Notes: generated by a model not told the origin, from the letters alone. A stretch of 64,000 bases of DNA from Pseudomonadota bacterium (GCA_021841585.1 JAKBUS010000004.1:1-64000), one strand, 5' to 3'. Positions 40,195 through 50,638 are shown, counted from the stretch's first letter. Made by a program: numbers and translations.

Positions 40195-43100
40195 CTACAA
40201 CAATTGCCGCCAGCCGGCCGGCCCCTCGACCGGCGGACCCGCTGTCTTATCCGCGGCCGGAAGGGCCGGTGGGCCACCACCGTTAGGGCCCGTGCCCGTG
40301 CCCGTGCCCGTGCCTGCACCCGTGCCCGGCAATGAAGGTGGCGCCCCCATGGAGGACGCCACCTGGATACGCATCTGGCCATCAAAGATGGCGAGCGAAG
40401 GAGTATAGGCGGTCCCATCGCCCACGAGGATCGGCCCAGTAATGAAATTGCCCTGCGCATTCTGATAGGTGTTGTCGGGGAATGCGCCGGCCCCTAACTG
40501 GTAAAGATAGAGATAGGCCGTGGGCGCCGCACAGGCGTTTGTCGAGGTACTGGCCGGCGGCACGGTGACTGGCAGCATCACCGCGCCATTTACGATGAGC
40601 GCGCTGCTTGTGATCGCCGAACCCGTCGGCAAGGCGGCAATCGCCGGATCAGGGACATAAGTCCCCGTGGTCGCATCCCATAAGTCACCACCGGCACTTG
40701 GACTTGCGCTCACCATGGTCGTCCACAGGGGTTGCCAACCTGACGAGCCGTTTTCGAGCAGCGTCAGGCGAGTTGCCGACTGCAGCCGCAGGTACTCGAT
40801 GCCATTATAGATCGCCCCACCGATGGCCGTCAGCGATGACGCGCCGCCCGAGCTCGTCGCCGAAGTCCCGAAATTCGCCGCCACCGCCGAGTTGCTCGAG
40901 GTGTCATTCAGGGCCGTCCATGTACCGCTCGACGCGAAGTTCGAAAGGGCCCCGTTGGTCGTGAAGGCCGGGGCCTCCCATACATTGGACGAGCCATCAC
41001 CCACGAACATGTTGCCATTAAAGTCGATATAGGGCTGGGTGCTGGCCATGAACGGCAACGTATAGCTCGTGCTTGCGCCCGTGCCGACGTCGGTCACCAC
41101 CAAACTGCTCGTCACCGTGGTCCCGCTCGTGACCGTAAGCACGGTTGCCAGATAGGCCGTCCCCGAGGATGGTGTTGGCCGAAACACAATTGGCGTGGTA
41201 CCGGGATTGGGCTCGGTCGCGTTCGCGGTGTCGACCTCCCAGGCCTCGCTATTCAAAGTCGCAGCCGTCGTCGTAGTAGAGGCGGTGTTGGGCGGCGCAT
41301 CGGTCAACTGCAGACCATACTGGACCATCCCCTGCCCGGCCACTCCGACGATATAGGTCCACCAGTTGCCATTGGCATCCTGGGCGTCGACCGCGCGCAC
41401 CCCACCCCCCATGTTGGAGTTCTGCCAGAAGGTCGAGTAATCCTGCAGGTACTGCAGCATGATCCGCGGGATCCATCCCCACACCAGGGCGCCAGTATTG
41501 GCGTCAGCTGCGTACACGAAGCCGTCGTTGTCGCCGAACAGGACGATCGGCTCGCGTCCCTGCTCGTTCTGCGCATAGGCCTCGTAGCTTGGGTCGCTCA
41601 AGAGGCCGCCGTTGCTAGGCGGCCCGACATATACCGGCGGCATCGAGGCCGTCATGCCCCAATACCAGGAACTGGCGCGCCCACCCAGATAGGCGCCACT
41701 ATTGTAGGAAGGATCGATGGTGTAATTGATGATATCGCCGACTGTGAGGCCCGACGGCAAGGTACCGAACGCGCTGCTGTTCGCGGCATTATTGAGGCTC
41801 GTGAGTGCCGCGATCGGTCCTATGGTGGCCGGCGCGACCGGCGCGCCCGTTGAGTAAAGGTCGGTCGACCGCAAAGTACTGTTCTGGGAAGTCGTGGCCG
41901 TATTCCCGAGCTGTCCCTCGATGTCCCAGGACGGGGTCGTGCTGACGTTGCCGTTCGCTTGGACCGGAAACGCGACCAAGTCCCCCTCACCGAGACTCGG
42001 GGTGCTCGTCACAGTGTATTGCAGAGAATTCACCCCAAGGCTTACGTTCGAGCCGCCGTTGGCCGCAAACACCTGGGACTCGATGCTATTTAGGATGGCT
42101 GCGAAGGCCTGCTGAAACTGCGCCGGACTCTGGGCACTGTAGGGCAGCACGGGCTGGCTCGCGGTCCCCCCTTGGCCGGCGGTCGCCAATTGTTCGAGGA
42201 CGCTATAACCGGCCTGCGCCTCGGCGGAACACGACGAATTGGCCGAGGGCGGGCAATTGATGTTGGGGCCAATACCGAGAACATAAGTGTGGATGCTACC
42301 GACCCCGCCAGCACTATTGTTGTAAAGATTTTTGACGGCGGTAATCGCCTCATTGACGGCATTGTCGTTCGACTGTGACTCCTTATAAGTGCTGGCCGCG
42401 GCACTCCCAAGGGGCGGATAGACATGCCCCTGCAATCCCATGGTCGGCTGCCCATCAGTGATCAGGATCACGTATTTGGGGGCACACGCCGGCTGTGGCC
42501 CGCTAGCGCCGGTAAAATATTCGAGCGCGCTCTGCAAGGCGCCGGCCATCGGAGCATATTCGGAATCAGCGACAATGCTCGTCCCCGCTGGAAACTGCTC
42601 GGGCATCAAATCGGTATTAAACTGGCTCAATACGGAACTGAACGACCCCACCGAGATCAGCAGGTTGCCCTGCCCCATCTGCGTGACGCCCGTATAACCG
42701 GCATAGGGGGTGGTGGTCGCTGCAATGTCCTCATTGGTCACCGGCGGGGCGTCATAGGCCTCGCCACGCTCCCCATACCAGACCTCGCCGCTATAAGGTG
42801 CGTAGCCGGCACTGGTGGGCGCGGTCTCGAAGACCCCTCCGGTCGAGCGCAAATACTTTTCCCACAAAGGGCTACGGTTGACGATCTGATCCTCGTATTG
42901 AGTGAGCGTATAGTTCGGCGGATAGGGCTTTGGACCATCGTAGGTCAGGATATTGGCGGCGTGACCGGGAGCGGCATACAAAACGTCATTGATCTGCGGA
43001 TCATCGGAGGTGGCGTTGATGTAGAGATACTCGCTGCTCGCAAGGGCCGTGCCCATGACCTTCTCGATGCTCGTGCAGGCGCTGGACGCCACGCCATCGC

Positions 43101-43737
43101 AGGGGTTGTAGGCCGCTACCGGGTCGGCGGCCAACGGCGAGGTTAGGGTATTGCCATAACCGAAGGCACCATACCGCGTGACCGCCCCGCTGCTATTTAG
43201 GGTGTTGTTGTTGCTCATGTAATACACCCAGGTGTCATAGAGGCTCGGTGCTTTGGCCGTCGCGTAGTCCATCAGGCCGACCTGGAAGGCGTTGCTATTC
43301 GAGGGGTTGTTGAACTCCGAAAGCAGGCTTTGCTCGGCGATATTGATCATCGACTCCGAATTATCCTGCAGGACGCCACCGACCTTGACCGTATAGGGCG
43401 CCGAACCGGATGGACAGGTATCGCCGTTGCTTGCGTTGCCACTCGCGCGCGGACTATAGCCGCTTGCGACCGAATAACACACGGGGGATGGCCAAGCGAG
43501 CGGCGGGACGGCAGTCGGCGCGAGCGGCCCGGCATTGGCCGCAACCGTCCCCGACCCGGACATGATGGCCCCCTGGAGGTCGCCGGCCATGCCCTGGGAA
43601 TTGTCGAGGATGATCAATATCTGCGGCTCCTGACCTGCCGTCAGGATCTGTGCATCGACAGTGCCCGCGCTCATTCCCGCCACGCACCCAAGCCACGCAA
43701 GCGTAATCGCCCATGCCCGCATGCGTCCCCGCCTCAT
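40195..43737 (-). CDS. pilY1: PilY1-like type IV pilus tip/assembly protein
   Basis: vWA-like ILIILDNSQGMAGDL, Neisseria_PilC-type beta-propeller segment (REPIVLFGDNDGFVYAADANTGALVWGWIPRIML), in a minor-pilin cluster. Confidence 0.9.
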   Translation of the reverse strand: MRRGRMRAWAITLAWLGCVAGMSAGTVDAQILTAGQEPQILIILDNSQGMAGDLQGAIMSGSGTVAANAGPLAPTAVPPLAWPSPVCYSVASGYSPRASGNASNGDTCPSGSAPYTVKVGGVLQDNSESMINIAEQSLLSEFNNPSNSNAFQVGLMDYATAKAPSLYDTWVYYMSNNNTLNSSGAVTRYGAFGYGNTLTSPLAADPVAAYNPCDGVASSACTSIEKVMGTALASSEYLYINATSDDPQINDVLYAAPGHAANILTYDGPKPYPPNYTLTQYEDQIVNRSPLWEKYLRSTGGVFETAPTSAGYAPYSGEVWYGERGEAYDAPPVTNEDIAATTTPYAGYTGVTQMGQGNLLISVGSFSSVLSQFNTDLMPEQFPAGTSIVADSEYAPMAGALQSALEYFTGASGPQPACAPKYVILITDGQPTMGLQGHVYPPLGSAAASTYKESQSNDNAVNEAITAVKNLYNNSAGGVGSIHTYVLGIGPNINCPPSANSSCSAEAQAGYSVLEQLATAGQGGTASQPVLPYSAQSPAQFQQAFAAILNSIESQVFAANGGSNVSLGVNSLQYTVTSTPSLGEGDLVAFPVQANGNVSTTPSWDIEGQLGNTATTSQNSTLRSTDLYSTGAPVAPATIGPIAALTSLNNAANSSAFGTLPSGLTVGDIINYTIDPSYNSGAYLGGRASSWYWGMTASMPPVYVGPPSNGGLLSDPSYEAYAQNEQGREPIVLFGDNDGFVYAADANTGALVWGWIPRIMLQYLQDYSTFWQNSNMGGGVRAVDAQDANGNWWTYIVGVAGQGMVQYGLQLTDAPPNTASTTTTAATLNSEAWEVDTANATEPNPGTTPIVFRPTPSSGTAYLATVLTVTSGTTVTSSLVVTDVGTGASTSYTLPFMASTQPYIDFNGNMFVGDGSSNVWEAPAFTTNGALSNFASSGTWTALNDTSSNSAVAANFGTSATSSGGASSLTAIGGAIYNGIEYLRLQSATRLTLLENGSSGWQPLWTTMVSASPSAGGDLWDATTGTYVPDPAIAALPTGSAITSSALIVNGAVMLPVTVPPASTSTNACAAPTAYLYLYQLGAGAFPDNTYQNAQGNFITGPILVGDGTAYTPSLAIFDGQMRIQVASSMGAPPSLPGTGAGTGTGTGTGPNGGGPPALPAADKTAGPPVEGPAGWRQLL

Positions 43738-43759
43738 GAAGCCTCCCCGGTCATCCATA

Positions 43760-44428
43760 TCACCCTCCCTCCTTGCGGATCCCGGCCTCGATCAATACAC
43801 CATTTTCGATGGTGGTTGTGCCTGGGCGATCACGAAAGACGTAGACATAGGCGTCATAGACGCGATACGGCGTGGCCGGCGAACCGCTCTCGTAGCCATT
43901 TAGGGTCTGCTGGGCCAACCCGGTCGGTTCAACCACGTATTCCACGGTGAAATTCTGGCCCGCGAACGGCACGCCCGAGCTGCTGCCGTTCCAGTTCGTC
44001 ACCACCCCGCAGGTCTTGTTCGCGCAGCCTTGCCAGAAGGCATTCGTGTACGGGGTGATATAGACCCCTGGAGGATTAGGGGTAGTCGAGGTACTGGTGG
44101 TTGGCGGGATCGGTTGAATAATCGCCGCCCCGGACCCGTTCGCGGCCACCGTGGGCGGCGGATTGTACCACCACGGATAGGGCGACATATTCAAGACCTC
44201 GGGATAGTTGGGCAAACTCTGCAGGGCCTGGCTTGCGGCCGCGAGTCCGACATCGCTTGCCTGCACCTGGGCGGCATGCACGGCGGCATTTGAGGACACG
44301 TCGTTGTCAAAGCCGGCAAAATCCATGAGACCGAGCCCTATGAATGTCAGCGTCAGGATAACGAGTATCGACAACAGCAGCGTGACGCCAGCTTGACGCC
44401 TGTAAAAGTCGGGGATTCGACGGTTCAT
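43760..44428 (-). CDS. pilX: PilX-like pilus assembly protein
   Basis: RRQAGVTLLLSILVILTLTFIGLGLM; between pilW and pilY1. Confidence 0.75.
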   Translation of the reverse strand: MNRRIPDFYRRQAGVTLLLSILVILTLTFIGLGLMDFAGFDNDVSSNAAVHAAQVQASDVGLAAASQALQSLPNYPEVLNMSPYPWWYNPPPTVAANGSGAAIIQPIPPTTSTSTTPNPPGVYITPYTNAFWQGCANKTCGVVTNWNGSSSGVPFAGQNFTVEYVVEPTGLAQQTLNGYESGSPATPYRVYDAYVYVFRDRPGTTTIENGVLIEAGIRKEGG

Positions 44429-44430
44429 GG

Positions 44431-45642
44431 CTACTGGGCCCATATGACGTTTCGTACCGGTATCACGGTCTTAAACACGTGATAAAGATAATGCGAGCAA
44501 TTGCCATCCAGACAGCCGGTGGTGTTATTGGCCGGCAGCGCCGTCGGGATCACGTACGAGACAACGCCGTTATTGTTATTGGGGGCGGTACTATTCTGGA
44601 AAAGCGTAATCCTATTTCCGGTGACGGTACCGGCGTGCGGCACCACGCGCGTGCTACGCACGAGCAGCACAACCTTCACCGCGTCGACATCACGCCCAGG
44701 CTGCGTGCCAGGGGCTCCCCACGAGGTCACGAAACCGCCCGTGCCGTAACCGAATTCGACCTGCATGTCCACGACGCCACGGGCGATGAGTTCGGACGGG
44801 GGCACGCTTGCGTTGTTGGTAAGCGCGGTATACTGCTGCATATACAAAGAGGGCACGCTGTTGTAATCGAAAGTGTTCGTGATCGGATTGAGTTTGTAGC
44901 CGACGTAGAAATTGTCGACGGCGAAACTGGCGTTGCCGAGGTCGACGAAGCCCGCGTTCAGCAATTGGGCGGTCGTCACACCGGGATCGACGGCGCTAAA
45001 GGCCTGCGGCAGGTTATAGGCGGACCCGCCTTTGCCGGAATTGAACACCACGGTCGCGGTGGCGGGGTTGGTGTTGGTGATCTGGCCGAGCACGCAACTT
45101 GCATTCGGCAGGGTCACGAGAAAGAGGTCGCTTTTATTCAAGAGCAGAGTGCTTGCCACCTTGATGCTCGGGGCGGTGAGACTCGGTACGCTGCTGATAT
45201 AGGTGACCGGCGCCGAACCGTAATTCCCGCCGCCGGTCACCGTCTGGAGTTCATAGCTACCCACCCCGGCATTGACCGGTGTGGCCGAGGGATCGTAAGG
45301 ATTCAAGGTCGCGGATACCGGACTTTGGGCACTTACCGGCGCAAGCGACAATAGGCCGCCGCCCGCCGACTGGAAATTGTTGGTGTAGATCTGGCTGCAG
45401 TTCGTTATGGGTAGGCCGTAGCCCGCCGATTCCACAGCCTCGGTGATCAGGGTCATGGCGGTGCGGGCCTGCTGCCAGGCATTGCCCTGCGCCTTCGTCT
45501 GCCGAAAGGCGTTCGATGTGCTGATGAAGCCCTGGTAGATGCCCACGGCGGCAAGCGCCGAGACGACGAGCGCCACCATCATCTCGATCAGGGTAAAACC
45601 CGCAACTCGCGGCCTAGTAGCCGACCACCGTCTCGACAACAT
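44431..45642 (-). CDS. pilW: PilW-like minor pilin
   Basis: Prepilin motif AGFTLIEMMVALVVSALAAVGIYQGF. Confidence 0.82.
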   Translation of the reverse strand: MLSRRWSATRPRVAGFTLIEMMVALVVSALAAVGIYQGFISTSNAFRQTKAQGNAWQQARTAMTLITEAVESAGYGLPITNCSQIYTNNFQSAGGGLLSLAPVSAQSPVSATLNPYDPSATPVNAGVGSYELQTVTGGGNYGSAPVTYISSVPSLTAPSIKVASTLLLNKSDLFLVTLPNASCVLGQITNTNPATATVVFNSGKGGSAYNLPQAFSAVDPGVTTAQLLNAGFVDLGNASFAVDNFYVGYKLNPITNTFDYNSVPSLYMQQYTALTNNASVPPSELIARGVVDMQVEFGYGTGGFVTSWGAPGTQPGRDVDAVKVVLLVRSTRVVPHAGTVTGNRITLFQNSTAPNNNNGVVSYVIPTALPANNTTGCLDGNCSHYLYHVFKTVIPVRNVIWAQ

Positions 45643-46090
45643 AGCTCTTGCGGCCTCCGTCCCAGGTGATCGTTACCTGCGCATTGCAGGGACACAATCC
45701 TACCGATACCCCGGCTTCTGGGGTGATCGTAATCTGCCCGTAGCCCCCATGTATTGCGCCGGATCCCGGAAGATACTGGAGTGATTGCATCCATGTGCTT
45801 ATGTTTTGCCCGGCCACGGTCGATGCGGGCGGCGCGCCGTTCTTGGTATTGACGTTGTTGTACTGATAAATCCCGGGACCAGCGGCGCGCATCATGCCTA
45901 TGATCTCCTGCGCGGCGACATAGGCCTGCGTCAGGCTCTGGCTTGTACGCGACAGCCCCACGCCGTTTAGCATCATATAGACGATGCCCATCATGCCGAT
46001 CGCAAACACCGCGAGCGCGATCATGTTTTCAATCAACGTGAATCCCGCGGCACCGCTGCCACTCGCCTGCGAGCGCCCGCCATGGTTCAT
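45614..46090 (-). CDS. pilV: PilV-like minor pilin
   Basis: AGFTLIENMIALAVFAIGMMGIVYMMLNG; start likely MNHGG at 46090. Confidence 0.82.
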   Translation of the reverse strand: MNHGGRSQASGSGAAGFTLIENMIALAVFAIGMMGIVYMMLNGVGLSRTSQSLTQAYVAAQEIIGMMRAAGPGIYQYNNVNTKNGAPPASTVAGQNISTWMQSLQYLPGSGAIHGGYGQITITPEAGVSVGLCPCNAQVTITWDGGRKSYVVETVVGY

Positions 46091-46794
46091 TGATTCGCGC
46101 ATGTCGGCACCGGGTTCTGGGCGCCGAGTGGCGCCATGACGCAAGAACGCAGCTCGCCGGCCCCGTAATACTTCACGAGCCAAGTGGCGAATTTGCTGGT
46201 ATCGCTTGTCGCCGTAAACGACAGGTAACTATCCGTGATCGCCGGGGGCCCTCCGCCCGCGGGAGGGGCGAAGATGGTGCCGTTAGGCATAAGCGTCAAC
46301 GGGAACGTCGCCGTGGCGCCGGCCGAGCAGGAGATGCCTGGATAACGCGTCGTGAAAATCCCGGCAGGCATGGCCGGCGCGCCTTGTATCGCGCTATTCA
46401 TCGTCGGAAGCGTCATGGACCAGCTGCAGCCGCCAGCGCCCGTGGCGGTCACCGCCACATCGACTTCCTGATCGGTCCTCAGGGCATAGGCGCGCGCCCA
46501 CTGGACGTCCTGCTGGAAATGCCCGGCAGCCTCCTGAATGCGCGAATTCACGAGCCATGTCGACATGTCCGGGAGCGCCACGGCGGTGGCAATGGCGACG
46601 ATCGCGATGACCACCATGAGCTCCACGATCGTAAAGCCATGCGCTCGGCGGCGCCCGCCCCCCGACAGAAGAGTGCCAGGCTTATTCTTCACGGGCTGCG
46701 CCCACCACGCGCAAACGGCCTTATGAGGGGGCTTGTCGCCCATACCGCCCGGCGCGCGTACAGATCCGTGCCTCGCTTGGATACCATGCCCCAT
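46087..46794 (-). CDS. fimT: FimT/GspH-like minor pilin
   Basis: HGFTIVELMVVIAIVAIATAVALPDMSTWLVNSRIQEAAG. True start is likely internal to the ORF. Confidence 0.8.
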   Translation of the reverse strand: MGHGIQARHGSVRAPGGMGDKPPHKAVCAWWAQPVKNKPGTLLSGGGRRRAHGFTIVELMVVIAIVAIATAVALPDMSTWLVNSRIQEAAGHFQQDVQWARAYALRTDQEVDVAVTATGAGGCSWSMTLPTMNSAIQGAPAMPAGIFTTRYPGISCSAGATATFPLTLMPNGTIFAPPAGGGPPAITDSYLSFTATSDTSKFATWLVKYYGAGELRSCVMAPLGAQNPVPTCANQ

Positions 46795-47490
46795 ATGGCC
46801 CGCGCCCCGTTAAGCGCCCCTTTTTATCTTGTAGGCATAGCACATAAACGCCGCGTCTCAAGGGGCAAGTCGGCCGGGATTCTCCTTTTAGCCATATTTT
46901 CCACAGGTTAGGCTATGGTTTCGCGACCGCGGCTAAACACAATCATGGCAGCCTGGCGCTTGCTTTCGGTAGGCGCGATGAGGCCTGGGCGATGCCCTAA
47001 GGGCGCGCCCAGGGACAGGGTTTTGCGGGGGTGCAGGACCGGTGCGGCGGGCGCACGGTTCAGTGGAAGGCGTTGCCGGGCATCCCTCTCCCCACGTCAG
47101 TGGGGTGGGCCCAGATGATCACCGCCGCACCTCGGTCACAATGGCGGCCTTGGACCAAGCCGTCAGACAGCCTTTAGGGTCGGCCTCGCGACGCTGAACG
47201 GCGGTGTGTTTCGGGACCTTATGGGGCGTCCTGAGTCCCGTGGGGGAAATGTGAGTCATTGGCGACACCATCGGCGGCTTGGGCCCCATCTGTCTCCACC
47301 CCCACGCAGGCCGCCCAGATCTTCGCTGGCGGGCTTGGCCTCCGAGCGGGCCGATGAGGGTCCCGCTGCCGGTCATCTTGCGGTCATGCCGCGCCCTTCG
47401 CGCCCTCGCGGTTGCAAGCCACGGCCGGCCGCCCCGCGGACTCCGCGCCCTTTTCTGCGCGCAACGAATGGACCGCGATCATAATCCTCA

Positions 47491-48768
47491 TCAGCCGCCG
47501 TGGGTGACCACTGCACCGAGCTCGAATATGGGCATATACATGGCCACGACCAGGGTACCGACAATGATACCCAAAACCACCATGATGATCGGCTCCATGA
47601 GCGTCGACATGCGCGCCACGGTCTCGCTCACCTCCCCCTCATAGAAATCCGCAACTTTTTCGGCCATGACCTCGATCGCGCCGGTCTGTTCGCCGATGGC
47701 CAGCATGTGCACGGCCATGGCCGGGAATACCCCGCTTTCCTTCAAAGAGTCGGTTATGAAACCGCCCTCCAAGACCCGTTCGCGGGCGGCATTCACGGCC
47801 CGTTCGATGATCACGTTGTTAGAGATCCGCGACAACGTCTCCAAGGCCTCGTTGATCGGGACACCGGCGGCCTGCATGGTGGCGAGCGTGCGCATGAAGC
47901 GCGCCACCGACCCCTTCAGGATGACGTCACCCATGATCGGGAGCTTAAGCGAGATGCGGTCGACCTGGGTACGGAAGCCTAAGCTCTTGCGATAGGCCAC
48001 AATGAAGACCCAGACCACGGCGATGGGAGTGAACACCACGATATACCAATGACCGTGCATCCAGTCCGAGATGCTGATGACCGCCTGAGTGAGCGCCGGG
48101 AGGGTCGCCCCGAAGCTGTCGAAGAGGTGGGCGAAGACCGGGATCACGAAGATCATGAGGATGGAGGTGACGAGCAGCATCACGGTGATGATCGATGCCG
48201 GATAGATCATCGCCGAGCGGATCTTCTTTTGCAGGGCGAGGGTCTTCTCGCGATAGTCGGCGAGCCGCAGGAGGATGGTATCGAGGATACCGCCCTGGTC
48301 GCCGGCAGCAAGCAGCGACACGAATAGACGATTGAAGTATTTCGGATAACGATTGAAGGCGTCCGCCACTCGCTCGCCATCCTTGATCGGGGTCAGTATG
48401 CCCTCAAGCATGGCCTTCATGCCCCGGCCATCGCTTGCCGTGACAAGAAGCTCGAAGGCCTGCACCATGGGCACGCCCGCATTGATCATGGTCGAGAGCT
48501 GGCGGATCATGACGACGATACTCGCCTCCTTGACCCCGCCCGAGCCGGAAAAAAGCGGCTTGGGCTTTTTCTTGACCGACAGGACCTCGAGTCCGCGCTT
48601 CCTCAGGGTGACGCGCACGATCGCCGCCGACGCCGCCTCCATCTCGCCTTTCTGGGGGGCGGCCTTGGCGTCCCTGGAGGTGCGCGCCTGCCACTGGAAG
48701 ACCATCATCTTGGGGCCGGCCTTTTTTTTGGCCGGGGTCCCGTTGGCCCCTTTCACTGCTGTCACCAT
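47491..48768 (-). CDS. pilC: Type IV pilus inner-membrane platform protein PilC (T2SF family)
   Basis: FQWQARTSRDAKAAPQKGEMEAASAAIVRVTLRKRGLEVLSVKKK..., IRQLSTMINAGVPMVQAFELL, C-terminal LMEPIIMVVLGIIVGTLVVAMYMPIFELGAVV. Confidence 0.92.
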   Translation of the reverse strand: MVTAVKGANGTPAKKKAGPKMMVFQWQARTSRDAKAAPQKGEMEAASAAIVRVTLRKRGLEVLSVKKKPKPLFSGSGGVKEASIVVMIRQLSTMINAGVPMVQAFELLVTASDGRGMKAMLEGILTPIKDGERVADAFNRYPKYFNRLFVSLLAAGDQGGILDTILLRLADYREKTLALQKKIRSAMIYPASIITVMLLVTSILMIFVIPVFAHLFDSFGATLPALTQAVISISDWMHGHWYIVVFTPIAVVWVFIVAYRKSLGFRTQVDRISLKLPIMGDVILKGSVARFMRTLATMQAAGVPINEALETLSRISNNVIIERAVNAARERVLEGGFITDSLKESGVFPAMAVHMLAIGEQTGAIEVMAEKVADFYEGEVSETVARMSTLMEPIIMVVLGIIVGTLVVAMYMPIFELGAVVTHGG

Positions 48769-49079
48769 AATCCCATCCTCGGTGTCGCCCACCCCATACG
48801 CGGCACACGCAATCCCCTGCCGACTCCCCTGGCGGGCTTGGCATCGGCGCGAGGCGATTGTGACCTCATGGGACTTAACCCTAGACGGTCACAGGCCATC
48901 CGGCAAGGTTGGGCGGCGGTCCGCGCCGGCGGAATGTCGCAAGATACAAGGCGGTCTTCGGCCCAGGATCGCCCCCGGCTTGTGCGCCATGGGCTTTTCG
49001 GCTTCACTGGCGCATTGTTGGCCGGCTGCAAATTTCGCCGACCACACAATCCCGATCATCACGGAGACTTGGCCGCGCC

Positions 49080-49943
49080 ATGCTTTTCATAGAACCCCAC
49101 GCCGGCGTCGCGCCGGTCATTCACTTCGTGCGCGCAGCGCGCACCCGGCTCGATATCAACACCTACCTCCTGACCGATCGCCGGGTGCTGGCGGCGGTGC
49201 GCGAGGCCGTAGCACGCGGGGTACGGGTACGCGTCATCATTGCCCGTCACCCCTACGGCCACAGGCCCCACGGTGAACTGGCGCGACTGCGCGCTACAGG
49301 CGCAAAAGTGCGCACCGCGCCACCCCGCTTCAGCGGCCGCTACGTGTTCGACCACGCCAAATACATGGTCTCGGGCAACCACGGTGAGATCGGTACCGCG
49401 AACATGAGCTGGTCGGCCTTTCATAGGAATCGCGAGTATCTGTGGATGGGCCACGATCCGCGCATTGCCAAAGCCTTGCGCACGGTATTCCGCGCGGATT
49501 GGACGCGCCGTCATGCCGGCGCCGCGCCGCGCCGTGTACTGGTGCTCTCCCCCGGGGCCACCGACGCGCTCGTACGCCTTCTGCGCACCCCGGGCCGGGT
49601 GTGTATCGAGTCCGAGGAACTCGGGCATGACCGGCCGATACTCGCCGCCCTGCGCGCCAAGGGGGGATCCGCCGATCTGCTGCTGCCCACGCGCCTCGAT
49701 CGCTATGACCGGCGCATCGCGCGCCTTGTCGCCTCGCAGGGCGTGCACGTGCGCTTCCTGCGTCGCCCCTACCTGCATGCCAAGCTGATCGCAGACCCCC
49801 ACCAGGCTTTCATCGGTTCGGAAAACCTAAGCGCATCGAGCCTTCAACGCAATCGCGAAGTAGGCCTTATGTTCCAACGGCGTGTGGCGCACAGACTCTT
49901 TGATCAGTGCCGGCGCGATTTCGCGCGCGGTTCAAAACGTTGA
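49080..49943 (+). CDS. Phospholipase D-like domain protein
   Basis: Two HxK motifs: FDHAKYMVSG...GTANMSWSAFHRNRE and LHAKLIADPHQAFIGSENLSASSLQRNREVGLM. Confidence 0.88.
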   Translation: MLFIEPHAGVAPVIHFVRAARTRLDINTYLLTDRRVLAAVREAVARGVRVRVIIARHPYGHRPHGELARLRATGAKVRTAPPRFSGRYVFDHAKYMVSGNHGEIGTANMSWSAFHRNREYLWMGHDPRIAKALRTVFRADWTRRHAGAAPRRVLVLSPGATDALVRLLRTPGRVCIESEELGHDRPILAALRAKGGSADLLLPTRLDRYDRRIARLVASQGVHVRFLRRPYLHAKLIADPHQAFIGSENLSASSLQRNREVGLMFQRRVAHRLFDQCRRDFARGSKR

Positions 49944-50030
49944 CGCCGACGGCATTCGCCGCGAGGGTTGCGGGAACCAGGGCCGTTGTGTTGGATAATG
50001 TGTGGTAAATTGTGTGATTTAGGGGGTGAT

Positions 50031-50231
50031 ATGGCGACCAACCCGTCTCTGGACCCCGAGCTTCTCGAGCGGGCGCTGGCGGTGAGCGGGGAAAAAACCA
50101 AGAAGGCGGCCGTGACACGTGCCCTAAAGGAGTTCATCGCGCGGCGCACGCAAAGGCAGTTGCTGGATCTGATGGGAGCGCTCGACTGGGACGAGACATT
50201 CGACTACAAGGACGAACGCTCGCGCCCGTGA
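50031..50231 (+). CDS. vapB: VapB-like antitoxin
   Basis: LDPELLERALAVSGEKTKKAAVTRALKEFIARRTQRQLLDLMGALDWDETFDYKDER. Confidence 0.88.
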   Translation: MATNPSLDPELLERALAVSGEKTKKAAVTRALKEFIARRTQRQLLDLMGALDWDETFDYKDERSRP

Positions 50232-50638
50232 GTCTCTTTGTCGATACCAGCGTCTGGTCGCTGGCCTTGCGACGCGATATACCCCTTGCGTGTCCCGAGG
50301 TCCTGGCCTTGCGCCGCGCCCTCGAAAACGGCGAAACGCTCGTCACCACGGGCATCGTGCTTCAAGAGTTGCTCCTAGGCTTCTCGGGGGCGCGGGCGGG
50401 CGATGCCATCGTCGAACGATTCCGGGCCTTACCCTACCTGGCGCCAGATCGCAGAGACCACGTTGACGCGGCACTCCTACGTAACCTCTGCCGTCGCCAC
50501 GGGGTCCAACTGGGCACCATCGATGCACTGCTCGCTCAGCTATGCATCCATTATGATCTGACATTACTCACCACCGACCACGACTTCGCGCACGCCGCCA
50601 TTCACTGCCCCCTCAAGATCTGGGGCACGACGCCCTAG
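50228..50638 (+). CDS. vapC: PIN-domain toxin VapC
   Basis: MSLFVDTSVWSLALRRD, TGIVLQELLLGF, GTIDALLAQLCIHYDLTLLTTDHDFAHAA; ATGA-type overlap with vapB. Confidence 0.93.
   Translation: MSLFVDTSVWSLALRRDIPLACPEVLALRRALENGETLVTTGIVLQELLLGFSGARAGDAIVERFRALPYLAPDRRDHVDAALLRNLCRRHGVQLGTIDALLAQLCIHYDLTLLTTDHDFAHAAIHCPLKIWGTTP

Noticed and set aside
47119-47376. 85-aa minus-strand ORF in the gap between fimT and pilC, considered as a transposase remnant
   Set aside because: No recognisable transposase motif or flanking repeats.
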